The notes below the pieces were generated by a model. It was not told the DNA's origin and made no database searches. It worked only from the letters and a program-made list of their open reading frames with translations. From NCBI GenBank assembly GCA_036785325.1, contig JAXIVH010000428.1:36421-100420 (forward strand): a DNA stretch of 64,000 nucleotides, written 5' to 3'. Each line of letters starts with the position of its first letter. The stretch's first letter is position 1. Below are positions 13,595 through 26,330 of this stretch, piece by piece. Origin of the DNA: Urophycis tenuis. Taxonomy: Eukaryota > Chordata > Actinopteri > Gadiformes > Phycidae. A program made the position numbers and the translations under genes.

Positions 13595-13989
13595 TATTTC
13601 TTTCCATTAAAATTCAATTAAAATTCAATAAGAAAAAACATCTATTTTACCCATTCTTGCGGTTGATTTTGCCTGAGCTGAAATGTGGTTGCCCTTTTGT
13701 GATTTATCTAAATAAATCACATTACCCATATCAATGAGCCATTAAGGATCATACATATCTCGATCCAACCAATTAACATGACAGTCAGATGTATTTCTTT
13801 CCATTAAAATTCAATTAAAATTCAATAAGAAAGAACATCTATTTTACCCATATTTGCGGTTGATTTTGCCTAAGCTGAAATGTGGTTGCCCTTTTGTGAT
13901 TTATCTAAATAAATAACATTACTCATATCAGTGAGCCATTAAGGATCATACATATCTCTATCCAACCAATTCACATAACAGTCAGATGT
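13595..13989 (+). repeat. Two-copy direct tandem duplication, unit about 196 bp
   Basis: Copy 1 about 13595-13790, copy 2 about 13791-13989; both run from tatttctttccattaaaa to acagtcagatgta with scattered substitutions (for example aagaaaaaacatc versus aagaaagaacatc). Each unit also contains a short internal repeat, attaaaattcaattaaaatt. Confidence 0.9.
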
Positions 13990-14015
13990 ACTGAGGTACA
14001 TCTAAACTAGGACTC

Positions 14016-14650
14016 TAATCTAAACGGGTCAGCAGCCCCGCCCTGCTCTCTGGCGAGGAAAGCCAGAGACAGCAGTGGATGAACGCTAACAGCATCAGTA
14101 CAGTGACTTTCCTCAACCACACCCCGTCAGGGTGGAAACACTTCATGTGAAGCTCTAATGCTTATGCTTCCGCGTCGCTAGGGGGCTTATGGACTCATTA
14201 CGTCCTTGCGGACCCCCCTTGCGTCCACCGCAAGGGCCTGACGTACACCTCCCAAAAATCCTACAGTACGTTTACATGCAGCAAGAAATTCTAGACGTGC
14301 GTCGAGGCGACGCAACACCAACGCAGCGGCGTTGGCTGTGATTGGTCCGCTAGCTACATTCGCTGGAGATCGCTTTTCCGGTTTCCACTCGTAAACGCCG
14401 CCACGGTGTGATAAATGCTTCGACTGATTGGCAACAACATATAGATATAACTTTTGCCTTCATTTCTGTTAACCTTTTTTTTAGTCGCTAGTAATCCGTA
14501 TGTAATGACCAGAATGGTCATTCTGGTCCCTCTACCGGTGTGGCATTGAATTGCATTTCGACACGTAAACCCCACGCAGAACCATCACGGTCTCATGACT
14601 GCGTTCAAGCAACTGCGTGGCCATTGCGTGATCACTACGCGGAACTATAA
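14016..14650. mobile_element. Possible decayed DNA transposon (PIF/Harbinger-like?)
   Basis: CpG-rich block in AT-rich surroundings with short palindromes (GACCAGAATG-gt-CATTCTGGTC at 14507-14528) and motifs such as acgtgcgtcgaggcgacgcaa and tgattggtccgc that remind me of fish Harbinger-type short elements. Termini and target duplication not found. Confidence 0.3.
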
Positions 14651-15179
14651 CCCATGCTTAACACTCTGTTGAAAGACAATTATGGTTAATCAGCAGAGTG
14701 TTATATACACATAGGCCTAGAGCTCAGCTTAAGTATGCAGCACGTTATTTAAAGCATCACTGTAGACAACAGACTAAAGTTCATGGCTCACCTGGGAAGA
14801 GTGGATACTGAAATATTGAATCACTGTTGCCTGGCAACCAGAGCACCAGAGCTCTGAAGGCTGAGGAACAAGGCAGTGTTGGCATCACAGTTGTGTCATC
14901 GTAGCCAAAGCCGAATGAACCAGCGCACTCTAATCTACTCAACACAACCGCTCACTTACTTTGAAGTAGAGGTTGAGTACCGCCATCAACAAAGGACGGA
15001 GGTCCAAGGACAAGTTGCTCCAGTGCTGTCCTGGTTGCTTTACATCCTCGCACTCTGCCTCATCCTTCAAGGACAGCAGATGTGCTAGTGAGTGAGATTG
15101 TGAAGGTAGCAATACGTAATGATAAATAGTGTTTTTCAAAACTGGGTTCAAATTATTTGGGTTTTTGCTTTGGTCTTTG

Positions 15180-15592
15180 AGCTAACCCTTGGTTTCAGCG
15201 TTTTCGGCATAGAGTCTAAAGTAATAAAAAATAAAATTACATAAATGAGTTGGAGATGAACACATACCACCACTGTTTCAGACCAATACACAATTTTATG
15301 TGGCCCGCGAGAGCTTAACAGGCATATACTGTACCGTAGAGCGACCATCAACTACATCGCCCACAATGCATTTCAATGTTGTGATCCGCAAATCCTGCCA
15401 CTAGATTGCAGTGGTTCCAATGCATCGATTTGTACGTGGATATAAATGGATGTACAATATTCGTACACTGGAATAAATAACCAAATGCAGAGCCAGTTAC
15501 TTAAATGTATATAGTCTTACAGTTACAACCGGCCCTTTGAGGGCAACCATAAGGCTGATGTGGCCCGGGGTGAAAATGAGTTTGACACCCCT
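15180..15592. mobile_element. Non-autonomous hAT-type element, one end preserved
   Basis: The right end reads, on the minus strand, CAGGGGTGTCAAACTCATTT followed by tcaccccgggccacatcagc, the typical terminus of fish hAT/Charlie-like elements. The left end is not clear, so the start is approximate. 14651-15179 and 15593-15944 hold nothing I can identify. Confidence 0.6.
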
Positions 15593-15944
15593 GATCTAGA
15601 GTCTAGATCATCATGGGTGACCTTCAACACTAGGCATGCTATAGGTGCAGTAAACAAGAAACCCATTCTAATATTGGCAGTTGTATCAGGTGTGAATTCC
15701 TGCCTTTGCCTTTCAATATGCCATTCAGTGTGTCTTATTCATACCTTCATTATTGGCCTGCATCAATCAGCCTCATGTGATTATGGTGGCTGCCTGGAAA
15801 GGGAGCACAATATCTTTATTTCAAATGGGTAATTTCACCTCACTTTTAATCTTCAACAACTCAAGGCATAAACAACTTAGCATAATGGTGTGGGAGTGGG
15901 GTGCTTATGTGGTGGATGGCAGCACGGTGCTGAGAAGTCTGACT

Positions 15945-16460
15945 TTATGGGTGACAGCTTGGTGGAAGCACGCTATCGCAGAACCACACAGAACCGGTTC
16001 TGATGCTGGGAAACCTTCTGTCTGGTGGCAGAAGGGCAGACCCCCTGGGTGAGGGACGGAGGGGGTCCTTCACGATGGAAGAGGCTCTGCGTGCACAGCG
16101 CCTCTGAAAGATACCCTGGGCGGAGGGGAGACAGACTCCTGTACGGTCTTCTGAATTCCACCAACCACACAGTGATGCAGCCGGCCAGGACGGACCTCCA
16201 CGGTGCCTCTGTAGAAGGCGCTGAGAGTTGGTGCCGAGAGACCCGGTGAGGTGGTTCGCCAAGACTTGGTGCTTCTGAACTGTTCCACCGTGGAGCCACT
16301 GAAGGCCGGTTGGTCGGCGTCTCCTGAAGTCAACAACCCTCTCTGTTGTTTTGTCTGCAGTGAGAGACCGGTTGTTGCCTCACCGGCTGCTCAACACCAC
16401 TCGGTGTTGGCCGATACAATCTCCACCAGCGTCACCAGTATACTCACATAGGGGTCTACA
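15945..16460 (-). mobile_element. Decayed L2/Rex-like LINE, reverse transcriptase C-terminal part
   Basis: Minus-strand reading in shifting frames gives RVVDFRRRRP, WRSVLAGCITVWLVEF and RRCARRASSIVKDPLRPS then LLPPDRRFPSIRTGSVWF. This is the order and wording of the C-terminal end of fish L2-type LINE ORF2. At least two frameshifts; certainly dead. Confidence 0.75.
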
Positions 16461-18160
16461 ACTAAACAACGGCAAGATGGAATCTGCAAGGGCAATATTT
16501 CCAAGTATTTACAAAATTATGAAAAATAACTTTTAATGACATGTTAGATTTACATTCTGATGGGGGAAATGGGAGTTATTCGGCTAATATTGAACTCCTA
16601 TCATTATGTTACCATCAGAATTATGGGCAGCTACAATAAATGTCCTGTTAGCTTTGCCTTTGTTATGTCCAAGTGTAAAAAACTGTACATAATGTTGTGA
16701 TTTGCTATACTGTTACCCCTGTTCTGTTCATTAAGAAGGATGCCTGCATGCATGTTGCTCTTTCATCAAAAACAAATCTCTTATTTTTGCCCTCCTGCAT
16801 TATCAAATATGTTATGTCATATGTTTGTCAAACAATTTACAAGACGGGTATGTGAGTAGCAGAGACCCTGTGATGTAGAACAATATGCTGTCACAGTTGT
16901 TGACAGCAAGCAGAGGATGTAAATGCATATGTTACATGTGTGCGAAATGATGCAATGGAGCACTAAAGTGATGCAATGGAGCTCTGCAGCCATCCACCTG
17001 GACCCACATTGGCCCAGTGGTGGAAGAGTGAACTGGCCATAATTAACTATAGTGTGTGGGCATGTGTGTGTGTGTGTTCAACCTTGAGCTGTGGGCTGTC
17101 ATGACTACTGTTAAAGTCCAGCTGCATAACATGGATTGTGGCTGCATCTGCTCCCCTCTCCAGCTGCTCAAACTGAATCTAAAGAGATTGAGAGAGAGAG
17201 AGAGAGAGAGAAGTACTATTTTATGTTGACACTCTCAAGGTGAAGCTTCAGACAGACAGTGAAACGGTTATTTCATTTTATAATTTGTGATCTTGCTCAA
17301 TGTCAAAAAGACTCCATCTTTTAACACAAAACAGTGTAGCCTACTAAGCTCCAGGTTGCCAATTTCACATTCATAATGTGTGTCATTTGCCTGCTGTTGA
17401 ATCGTTTCGAGCAGGCCTTCAAGTTTGGCCTGAAACTCTTTCTTTGCATCCTGGACCTAATTTTTAACCATTTGTCGCACCTGACACAGAACAGTAGCAA
17501 ACACAAAAGTAAAATACATAAACGTGCAATATGACTTACAATGCAAGTGTACACATTAACGGCAGTCACTTTGAGTCGAAAAAGGATGTTTTCATCAGGG
17601 CTCATATGAAAAAAAAAGCTTAATGATAAATGACATGAGGTGGATGCTGAGTAGATAATAACTGCTAGAAAAAAAATTCATTGCAGCGAATCAAAAGGGC
17701 GTAGCCTAGGCTACTACAGAGTGCACAAAACAGGTCATCTATATGCATCACATCCACAGCTGCGACACCTTGTCAATTGAGCAATGCCACATTTTTCCAA
17801 TAGAATGCCACGGTAACAATAAATAATATCACTACCCTAAAATATGACAACATAACAACAACTGAAGGAATAACGTTAACAATGTTGAGCTATTGTTCAG
17901 AAACAGTATCTCAGTATCTCAATATCTCACCTCTGCTTTGGAAAATGCAATCTTTCTCTCATTTATTTCAACATCAAGTTCAGTCAGACTAATCCAATCT
18001 ATGCATGTCATATCATCCATTTCTTCCAAAATGTACCATTTTGGATTCCTACAAAAATGGAGTAGGAAAGTGAAACTTGCCATGCTCATAGAGGGCTCAT
18101 AGATAGTATTTTATATTTGTGTAATGTACCACTTTGTCTAAACCCCAGCAGCCCTTTCAC
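16461..18160. other. Intergenic, no gene seen
   Basis: AT-rich unique sequence with a short (GT)n at about 17062-17077 and a (GA)n at about 17189-17211. Confidence 0.4.
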
Positions 18161-18162
18161 CC

Positions 18163-18530
18163 TTGTGTGTGTGTGTGTGTGTGCGTGTGTGTGTGTCTCT
18201 GTATTTCTAAGTGTGTACATGTGTGTGTGTGTGGGTGGAGGGGCGGGGGGTGTCTTTGTCTGTGCATGGATGTGTGTGTTTGAGTGTCTGTCTGTCTGTG
18301 CATGGATGTGTGTGTGCGTGTCTCTCTATTTCTATGTTTGTGCCTGTGTGCATGCACAATGTGTGTGTGTGGCTGTGTCTTTGTCTGTGCATGGAAATAT
18401 GTATGTGTGTTTGAGTGTGTGTGCGTGTCTCTCTATTTCTATGTGTGTGCGTGTGTGCATGGAAATATGTATGTGTGTTTGAGTGTGTGTCCGTGTCTGT
18501 ATGTGAGTATGTACGTATGTGTTTGTGGGT

Positions 18531-18605
<75 letters not shown>

Positions 18606-18622
18606 TTGTGTGTTTGTGTAAC

Positions 18623-18670
<48 letters not shown>

Positions 18671-18708
18671 TGTGTGTGTGTATGTGTGTGTCTGTCTGTC
18701 TGTCTGTC

Positions 18709-18782
<74 letters not shown>

Positions 18783-18800
18783 TGTGTTTGTGTGTGTTTT
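18163..18800 (+). repeat. Large compound (GT)n array
   Basis: About 640 bp of GT dinucleotides broken by GTCT, GTAT and GCAT variants. Two near-pure stretches (18530-18603 and 18629-18668) precede a (GTCT)n block around 18690-18714 and another pure GT run to 18780. Open frames across it in both strands are repeat artefacts. Confidence 0.95.
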
Positions 18801-19415
18801 CAGGAGCAAGACAAGCTGCGTGTCCGTGAACCATGTGAATAAGGCAGTCGCTGGGGTAGGCGGTGTGTGTGCTGTGAATACCTTTGGTGACTGCTTGCAG
18901 TTCTCGATATGGTTGGTATAGCTGCTGTAGGACAGACTGCAGTGTGTGTACAAGTAGACACAGCGACAAGCCCAGGGTGCTGTGTAGTCCCAGCACATAA
19001 ATCACCCCCCTCACCCCCCTGCAGAGAGGTAGGCTGGAACTGTATTGGAACACAAAGTGAATAACAACCCACACACAAACAGACACTCAATAAAAACATT
19101 GATAAACATTGGAATTCATCGTCTTAGGCCTTAGGCCAATGAGGTGGCCTGACAGACATTTGGAGAGACAGGACAAACAGATTGAGAGACAGGCAGACAG
19201 GTAGAAAGACAGGTAGATCTAGTCATCCCTAGTAAGGAGTCACTCCGGAATGAAATGCAAGAAAGACGAGACACATAGAAAAATAAAGAGTGGAGAAAAT
19301 GTTTGATCAACTCGAGTGAGTTGATGGGGTGTAATGTGCTAAAAGTGATTCAACACTCAAATGGTTTAGAAGGAGTTGAAAGTCGGAAGAAAAAACCCAT
19401 CAAGAGAGAGAAAAC

Positions 19416-19419
<4 letters not shown>
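18801..19419. other. Intergenic, no gene seen
   Basis: Unique sequence with degenerate AGACAGG-type repeats near 19150-19215. Confidence 0.4.

Positions 19420-19483
<64 letters not shown>
19420..19483 (+). repeat. (GA)n microsatellite
   Basis: Near-pure GA run of about 64 bp, with degenerate GA continuing to about 19515. Confidence 0.95.
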
Positions 19484-19488
<5 letters not shown>

Positions 19489-19925
19489 CTGAGAGGAGAG
19501 AGCGAGAGAGAGAGTGTAGCGGGGGGCACAGATTCTCTGTAGGGACCATTAACTTTCCATGACTAAGTCGTTTTACAGTATAACGATGAGTTAGCTGTCC
19601 TTGCTCTTCTGCCTGTGACCCACCCATGAACCGGGCCAGGACGGCCCAGAGCCAGGGCCAAAGTGGCCAGAGGCTGGCAGGCCTGGGGGTTGCCAGGTTG
19701 GGTTGGACGAAGGAGAGTGGGAGAGGCGCTGAGGGTAATTAAGACACTGCAGGTCTTAAATGCAATGCACTGAGAACTCAATCAGTTGTTCGGCCAGTAA
19801 ACCCAGAAACAGGCAGAGGCAGAGACCGCAGATATTGGCTTAGTCATAGACGATTAGAGTGGGACTCGATTAGCACTAGAGTGAAGACAAGAGAGTACTT
19901 AGAGGCTCCTGGGGTAGCCCTGATA

Positions 19926-20075
19926 TGATGAAGATGATGATGATGATGATGATGATGATGATAAGGATGGTGATGATGATAGACAGAGGGATGGTGATGA
20001 TAGTGAGAGTAATGGTGGTGATGAAAACGATGGTGATTATAGTGAGAGTGATGATCATAATGATGATGATGATGG
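19926..20075 (+). repeat. (GAT)n imperfect trinucleotide array
   Basis: Starts with pure GAT units, then decays to GATGGTGAT variants. Apparent His-rich and Met-rich frames are artefacts. Confidence 0.9.
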
Positions 20076-21414
20076 CGATGTTTGGGACAATCATGGAGAT
20101 GAGAGTGTTGGTATAGCTGATGATCAGCTATCGATCTCCAGACAACCACACTCCAGCTGATCAGATTGTTTTGTATTCATTGTTAGCGATACCTGGAGTT
20201 ACTCCTGTTAGGCAGTGTGTAACGGCTGTTTCCCAGACAGTGTGCTCTGTTTGTAACACTGGCTTGTTTTCATCGCCATGCAAGCATTGAAGAAAAGTTT
20301 TTAGTTGGCTAAACGTCTGACGCAATACAATACAACGTCAGGGATCCTCATTCGAATGTAATCTATTACACTCTTTGTGTTGTGTCTCGTCGTGTCATGA
20401 TGAGATGGCTGTTTAACGTCAAACCAAAAACCCTCTCCATGCAAAGAATGCCACATCTAGGAATGTACGTATAAGCTCCAAAATAAGATTGGACAACTAT
20501 CCTATTTATTTACGAAATAAACTTAGAATGAGGTATGAACTTTATGCGAGCACCACAACACATCCCCTAATGTGTAGTTCAGCATTGGGCCTGAGGCTGC
20601 GGTTGATTTGTGCTGCATATAAATACTGAGATGAAAAGCCATGTTCTTTCTGAGAGTGGGGAGGTTTACCCAGTGCACATATAGCAGCCATAAAACCCCA
20701 GAACTGTCATCTTGGTGATTACTGGTGAAATACTGCCTGCAAAATGAAAGCGCAGGACCTGATTCTTGACTGAGTTTTATCGCTCTTCATATCGGATGTG
20801 GAGAAAATTGTTTCGTCTTTTCCTATGACCCTTAAAAGGGATCATACTTTAACTTTAACAAACTTAACGTTAATCAGGTCTACATGAAATCTGGCCAACG
20901 TATTTGAAACCCTTCAATGATGAAAAGTTACTAGTAGTTTTGCATTACGTCGAATGGCGTCGCTGTGGTGGCACGTCGTACATCGATGCTTGGCCGTGAA
21001 TGAAGGAACTGTTCCATAGGGTCGGATCGTTTCCAAATTTCACATGTGCCAATTAGGAAGCACAGTCATTAAGCCACCTACTGTTACTGTTACTGTTAAT
21101 GTTAATGCAGCAAGCAAGTAACCAGAGCAAGTTTCAAGCATTGCAATTGCTAGGCTAACTTAAGTGCCTAAGTACTAAGTACTATGTACTTAAGTAACAT
21201 ATTGATGTATGTGTACTTTATTCAAGTCTTTCTTTTTGGTGAAACTTTATACTTTGACTCCATTACATTTTGTGAGACCTCTCATTCCTTTTTACCAAAG
21301 CGAATCAAATAACGAGAGAAAAGCAAGCACAACAATAAGGGCTCGACACGCGATTTGCTCTGAACTCCTGTCGGTGGATGCTTTATGCTCATGCATACTT
21401 AGCACTACAAAAAT
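20076..21414. other. Intergenic, no gene seen
   Basis: Unique sequence; a GTTACT/GTTAAT mini-repeat near 21079-21105 and an AAGTACT mini-repeat near 21165-21190. Confidence 0.4.
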
Positions 21415-23050
21415 CATGGATATGATGGATGACACCAACTTGCCTGAACACCCTTGGCCTTATTTGTGCAAACTTTTTGAATTAGAGGAAAAGAAGGACT
21501 CATTTTATCTTAAGTGTCTTCTCTGCCTGTCTAAGCCCAATACAATGTCCTCTCTCAAGAATTTGCCCTCCGATTGAAAGAAACACGTTGGGGTAAATGA
21601 TTTTTATTCTGGTATGTTTGATGACTAGCGACCCAATTGTGTACATTTAACCTACATTGTCTGCATTGTGTGCCCGGCTAAGTAAGTTAGCAGCTATGCC
21701 CTAGCATAGCTCAGACATTCAACCACTCAAAGGACATTGCAAAGCAGGCTTGAGAAGATAATATAGCCGAATTACAATCAACAGGGATGCTATTTAGTTA
21801 ACAGGGAGACAAAGTTTTGAGCCATTGTGTTTCTAGCCTTGTTTCTGACTTGTTTTAAATACATGGTATGGCGCTTAAGCAGTTGGCCATTGGAGTTTGC
21901 CACTGAACAAAATCACCTATTTTCTAAAGTTCACCTTCCAAAGACCAGCTTTGATGCTTTGATTGTTGTTAATGCTAAAGCATGCAAGTCACCTGGATAG
22001 ATACGATGCTTTGACGGCCCCTCACAAAACAGAAACAAAGAACCAAGAGGCTCCTTCAACTTTCAAAGAGTTAAAGTTAGGTGAAACAAAGATGGTTACT
22101 CAAAGGAGTGTTGATCATGGTGTGGTGAAACAGCCATCATTTAAGATATTCAGCCCACTGCCTCTCTGATGTCAAGGTCCACCTTGCAATGCAAAATAGA
22201 TGAAGCTGCACAAAAACTGACTGCTGGAGCGCAAGGCAAAGGGGTTTCCTTAGAGTTACTACCCACTGGTTGGATCCCAATAGTCTAGAGAGGTGCTCAG
22301 TGGCACTAGCATGCAGGCAGCTCAAAGGCGCACACACTTTTGACGTCCTGGGTTGTTTGTTAAATGAGATGCACTCTGAATTTGGCATACAGAACAAGAT
22401 TATCCGAACTACCACAGATAACGGGTCCAATTTCTTAAAGACACTCTGAATATATGGAGATCAAGATGAGGACAACGTCTCTCCTTTAAATTAGTCTGAC
22501 GATGACGGTGAAAACATAATCAAACTAGGTAAGACTACATTAGTGATCCAGTTTTGTTTCAGAAAAGTAGTAAAAGTTAGATTCACAGAAATAAAATAAC
22601 CAAAACACTTTAAAAAGCTAAGAAGCCCAAATGGGTATACATTGGATTCGTATGCACCTTCAAAATGTTGTCGGGCTGATTTAACATGGAGGAATGCCTG
22701 ATTACAGTGACCTGATTTTTTAGCATTTATTGAAATGTCTGTTTCAGGCATGGACTACATTAAGGATCATCTGGAGGAAAACACTTCACATCAGTCACCA
22801 GCTAATGGCTTGAGTGCATCAGATGATGAGGATTTCTTCGCTAGTATGAAGACAACTGACGGTCAGGAGAACATCAAACAATTAGAGGGCTATCTGGCCT
22901 CAAAGGTAGACAACAAGGATATATTAAAGTCGTATCCTGCATGTAAGTTGTCTCTCAAACTCTGGCTGGGCTGATGTTCAGTCCACGGAGGGCAAGGCTG
23001 GACGCAAATAATGTTGAGAACCAGCTCCTCCTGAAGCGAAATAATAAATA
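21415..23050 (+). mobile_element. hAT transposon relic (ZBED-type transposase)
   Basis: Collinear transposase pieces in changing frames. Near 21455-21580 is a BED-finger-like segment WPYLCKLFELEEKKDSF with CLLCL and LKNLPSD-KKH. Near 21970-22150 come HASHLDRYDALT and TQRSVDHGVVKQPSF. Near 22320-22445 come the catalytic-region remnants LKRTHTFDVLGCLLNEMHSEFG and RTTTDNGSNFLKTL. At 22735-23020 are SDDEDFFASMK, LEGYLASK, LKSYPACKLSLKL and the hAT dimerisation end (LDANNVENQLLLK). Stops and frameshifts show it is inactive. Ends not located. Confidence 0.8.
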
Positions 23051-23975
23051 TTTAAGCTTTAGGTAGATAACATCTCTGCCATTTTAGGCTTGCTGTTTTA
23101 GCATGCCACTTGTGATCAGGTATAGTAGTTTGTTGTGACTTACCTCTGCTTGTAACAGAGTACTCTATAATCTTAAACAGAAATTGGTATAACATACCAA
23201 TTTGTGGTTAATCTTCCGTTAGCTTGAGGCACAAAGCCGTATCCCGCAGCAACACAATCACATTCAACAACCTGCCCTGTTCACCCTAGTTTGAACACCT
23301 CTACCGAAACACATTACAGACTTCAGGAGCTAAGAACAACCAAACCACATCATATGCAAAGCTCACAATTTTGTACTGTAAATCAAGTAGGGTGACCTGG
23401 CCCTTCAATTTTATGAAGATCCCCTCACTCATGCACTCAGTCATCTGCAGGAATGTTGGCCATCTAGTACTTCATTTTATGTGAAAGCATATTAAAACAA
23501 ACAGATCAGTTATGCATCAATCCCAAATGCCCTTTGTCCCATTGAAATGTAAACACAAAGAAACAATAGAAGAGGACGGTTACCAAAGGCTGCACCTCAC
23601 TTATATTACCCCTCTTTGAAAGGTAGATTAAGCAGGGTCACAAAGTCCTTGCCAGAGCAATGGTAGCAATCCAGCATTTGAGAGTCACATTGAGTTTCAG
23701 ATTTGACTTGTGGAATAGTACTTCTGTGTAATACATTGTCCTGCATGATATCACTGGAATGCCATATCATGCCCTCAAGAAAGCCTAGTTAGCCCATAAA
23801 ACCCAGTCATTTAGTATAACCTTGCCATGGTTTGGTGAAACCAGAGGATGCTTGACAGGTCAAAATCGAACTAACTGAGAGTTCCTTGAAACATCTACCT
23901 CACATACCAAAGGGCCTAGGCCTGGTATAGTGACAATGCCCATACGGGGAGATAGTATCAATGGAAACCAAATTG
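23051..23975. other. Intergenic, no gene seen
   Basis: AT-rich unique sequence without recognisable coding or mobile-element signal. Confidence 0.4.
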
Positions 23976-23987
23976 AAAGAAGAAGAA

Positions 23988-24019
<32 letters not shown>

Positions 24020-24020
24020 A
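23976..24020 (+). repeat. (GAA)n microsatellite
   Basis: About 45 bp of AGA/GAA triplets with one GGA interruption, just upstream of Gypsy fragments. Confidence 0.9.
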
Positions 24021-24139
24021 TTACTCTTTTAAGGAGTTAAATTCACAAGAGTAGCATACACTCACAAGAGAGTGTATGCTGCGCAACACTCGTGTGCGTG
24101 TATGCTGACAAGAGCCAATCAGAAGAAGCTTTCCATTTG

Positions 24140-24480
24140 GGCGTCCATTTGGAGCTTCAAACTGTGGAAGAACAAAAGCTGGTGCCATCCCCAGACAGAC
24201 GGCCTGGTGGAGAGGTTCAAAAAGATGTTCAAGTCCATGCCTTGCATGTTTGTGGAGTGCGGTTGGAGTTGGACTCGGGGTTAATGGCTAAACCCTCATT
24301 ATTCGCAGTACCGGAGGTTCCTCCACAGGGTTTTCCCATCAAACTGTTGTTTGGTAGGGGGCCAAGGGGCGTATTAGACCTAATTAAAGGAAACTGGCAG
24401 GGGCCAAGTGCCAGTAAAATTTGGATTCAAAACGTTATGGACCTGAGAGCAGAACTCCATGCACTACAGTAGATTTCACA
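24140..24480 (+). mobile_element. Gypsy-type integrase fragment
   Basis: Contains CHPQTDGLVERFKKMFKSM followed, after a frameshift, by LFAVPEVPPQGFPIKLLFGR and GPRGVLDLIK. This is the C-terminal integrase core and following linker of Gypsy/Ty3 pol from fish. Degenerate. Confidence 0.8.
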
Positions 24481-24824
24481 GGAGAATCAGGCCCAGGAAC
24501 GTCAACAGCGCCTGTGTTAAAGAGGTACTCGGCTGAGACCTCAAGTGGCAACGGCCCTTTGTTACGACGGGTCGGGGATGGATTCTGACTGATCCAGTCC
24601 ACCCCGGCTCCCTGTGATGGACATCTCTCTCCTCGTCGCAGAGTCCAGGTCGCCAAGCCGCCGTTTGCTGGTGTCGTCTCTCTCCAGCTTGGACACACAG
24701 AGCTTATTTACCACCGCATGGAAACACCACATCTAGTCCCATTATACTTGCTCACAAGTCGCTGCTCGAGGACAGGACAGGCTCACGACCAACGATTTGT
24801 GCGATTGAACGGAGGGAGGTACGG

Positions 24825-25065
24825 TATCTGCGGTATCACGTGGAAAAGACAAAGGCTGCCGCTGCCTGAGACCAAACAGCAGATGAAAGTATGCTGGTGG
24901 GCTGCTATATCCCCGTCTTTTCAGAGCCGACCGGTCCCACGACTGATCTCACCCCAAACGGTGCTGCAAGTCCAGTGGACCGAGCAGCGCCAGGCGGCGT
25001 TTGGGAGGGTGAAGAAGCGTCTCTGCAGGGAGCCGCTCTTATCTGTCTTAACTGTCCTACCCGAA
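24825..25065 (+). mobile_element. Gypsy-type RT-RNase H junction fragment
   Basis: RLPLPETKQQMKVCWWAAIS, PSFQSRPVPRLIS and VQWTEQRQAAFGRVKKRLCR resemble the thumb/connection to RNase H stretch of Gypsy pol (LPxTKRQ...FLGLAGYYRRF, QWTxxCQxAF). It lies downstream of the integrase piece, the reverse of intact order. 24481-24824 between them is probably also element-derived. Confidence 0.7.
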
Positions 25066-26151
25066 AGTCATGAAGATTACCTTCATCATGAAGTCATTAA
25101 ATTACTTTACTTTACATTCACATTACATGACTGCCTTAGTAAGCATGGAATTACTGAAACCACCATGAATTAACAACAAATGGTAGAAAACAAATGCAAA
25201 CTATTTTCTTGATTCCTTCCCTTTCCTCTAATGATATCAATACACATTAAGATGTGATTGCTCTTAACTACCATACAAGTTTAGAAACATAATTAAAAAC
25301 AAAAAAATTCAAAGCAATAAAGCACAACACGCTCTATAACCAAGGTAATGCAAAATATGCCGCAAGTAACGTTGGCTGTTCACAATAGTCCTCAAATATG
25401 ATCCAATTTGACTTAAATGAGCCACTGAACCCATGAAAGACATATCAGGCTACCATGTTTTTTCCTTAAACGTAATAGTATATAAGATGCATTATAGTAA
25501 TATATAATATGTAATATGATCGTCAACATAGTATGCATTCATTCTACGTATGACATTTTGTCACTGTTGCCAAAAAAAGATCAAAATGTACAGAAAACAG
25601 GACTCAAATCCTATGTTTTTGTCAGTCTCCCTAAAACACTATGCGATCTGAAGGCTCCATGTGACGATGAAGCACATTGAACTTCTCTTAACGCTGAATA
25701 TCTCTGCTGTAAACACATTCTTGGATCACTTTAGTAAAAGCGCCGCTGTTTATTTTGCCCTTTTAAAGCACTGCAGCAACTCTGCCTCTTAGTGATGAAA
25801 TAAGCCTTAAAAAGCCCAGCAATGCATCTGATTTAGGTTTCCTCACTGCAGAGGGGACAGGGGTCCATAGTAGATTTCCTCTCTTACTGCATCAATTGTC
25901 AAGACCATATGAATTACATGTTTGAATCTTGTCGCATTAAAAAAAAAAGGATACATGCAAAAATAAATGTGAGTGTATATACAGGAGGAGACATGCCTTT
26001 CGTACTTCCCTTGGTGTTTGTTACCATTGCAATCCATTGGTGCATTGTTACCAGCTTAAAAAAACCCTCTAAATAGTGTACCTGCAAATGGGATTTATGC
26101 ACTAGATTTATAGCTTATATATATATTACACAATATAGCATTTTGGTGTGT
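25066..26151. other. Intergenic, no gene seen
   Basis: AT-rich; nothing I can support. Confidence 0.4.
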
Positions 26152-26330
26152 CCTTGAGAGAGTGCCTTGTGCCTTTGATCACAGGACACAGTGGAATCTC
26201 TGTTGGCCCCGGCGTATTGCCCCAGGTCCCGCAGGGCTCGGGTAATTGCTGGTACCTCTTCTGCTGCTGCCAGCAACTGCTCCTCCACCTTTGTTTTGGT
26301 CTCACCCTTTAGGAGACTGGGAGAACAAAC
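26152..26330 (-). other. Orphan exon-like open stretch
   Basis: Minus strand: an acceptor-like ttgttctcccag is followed by an open frame starting SLLKGETKTKVEEQLLAAAE and continuing EVPAITRALRDLGQYAGANR. The composition is amphipathic-helix-like and GC-richer than its flanks. I do not recognise the protein and see no partner exons, so it could be a lone exon, a processed remnant or chance. Confidence 0.25.

Noticed and set aside
17321..17605. 94-codon minus-strand frame
   Set aside because: No recognisable motif, no splice context and random-looking composition in AT-rich intergenic DNA.
18207..18998. Open frames of up to 263 codons across the GT array (His-Thr or Cys-Val repeats)
   Set aside because: Dinucleotide repeats are open in several frames on both strands. 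The same pattern occurs at every CA/GT array in the window.
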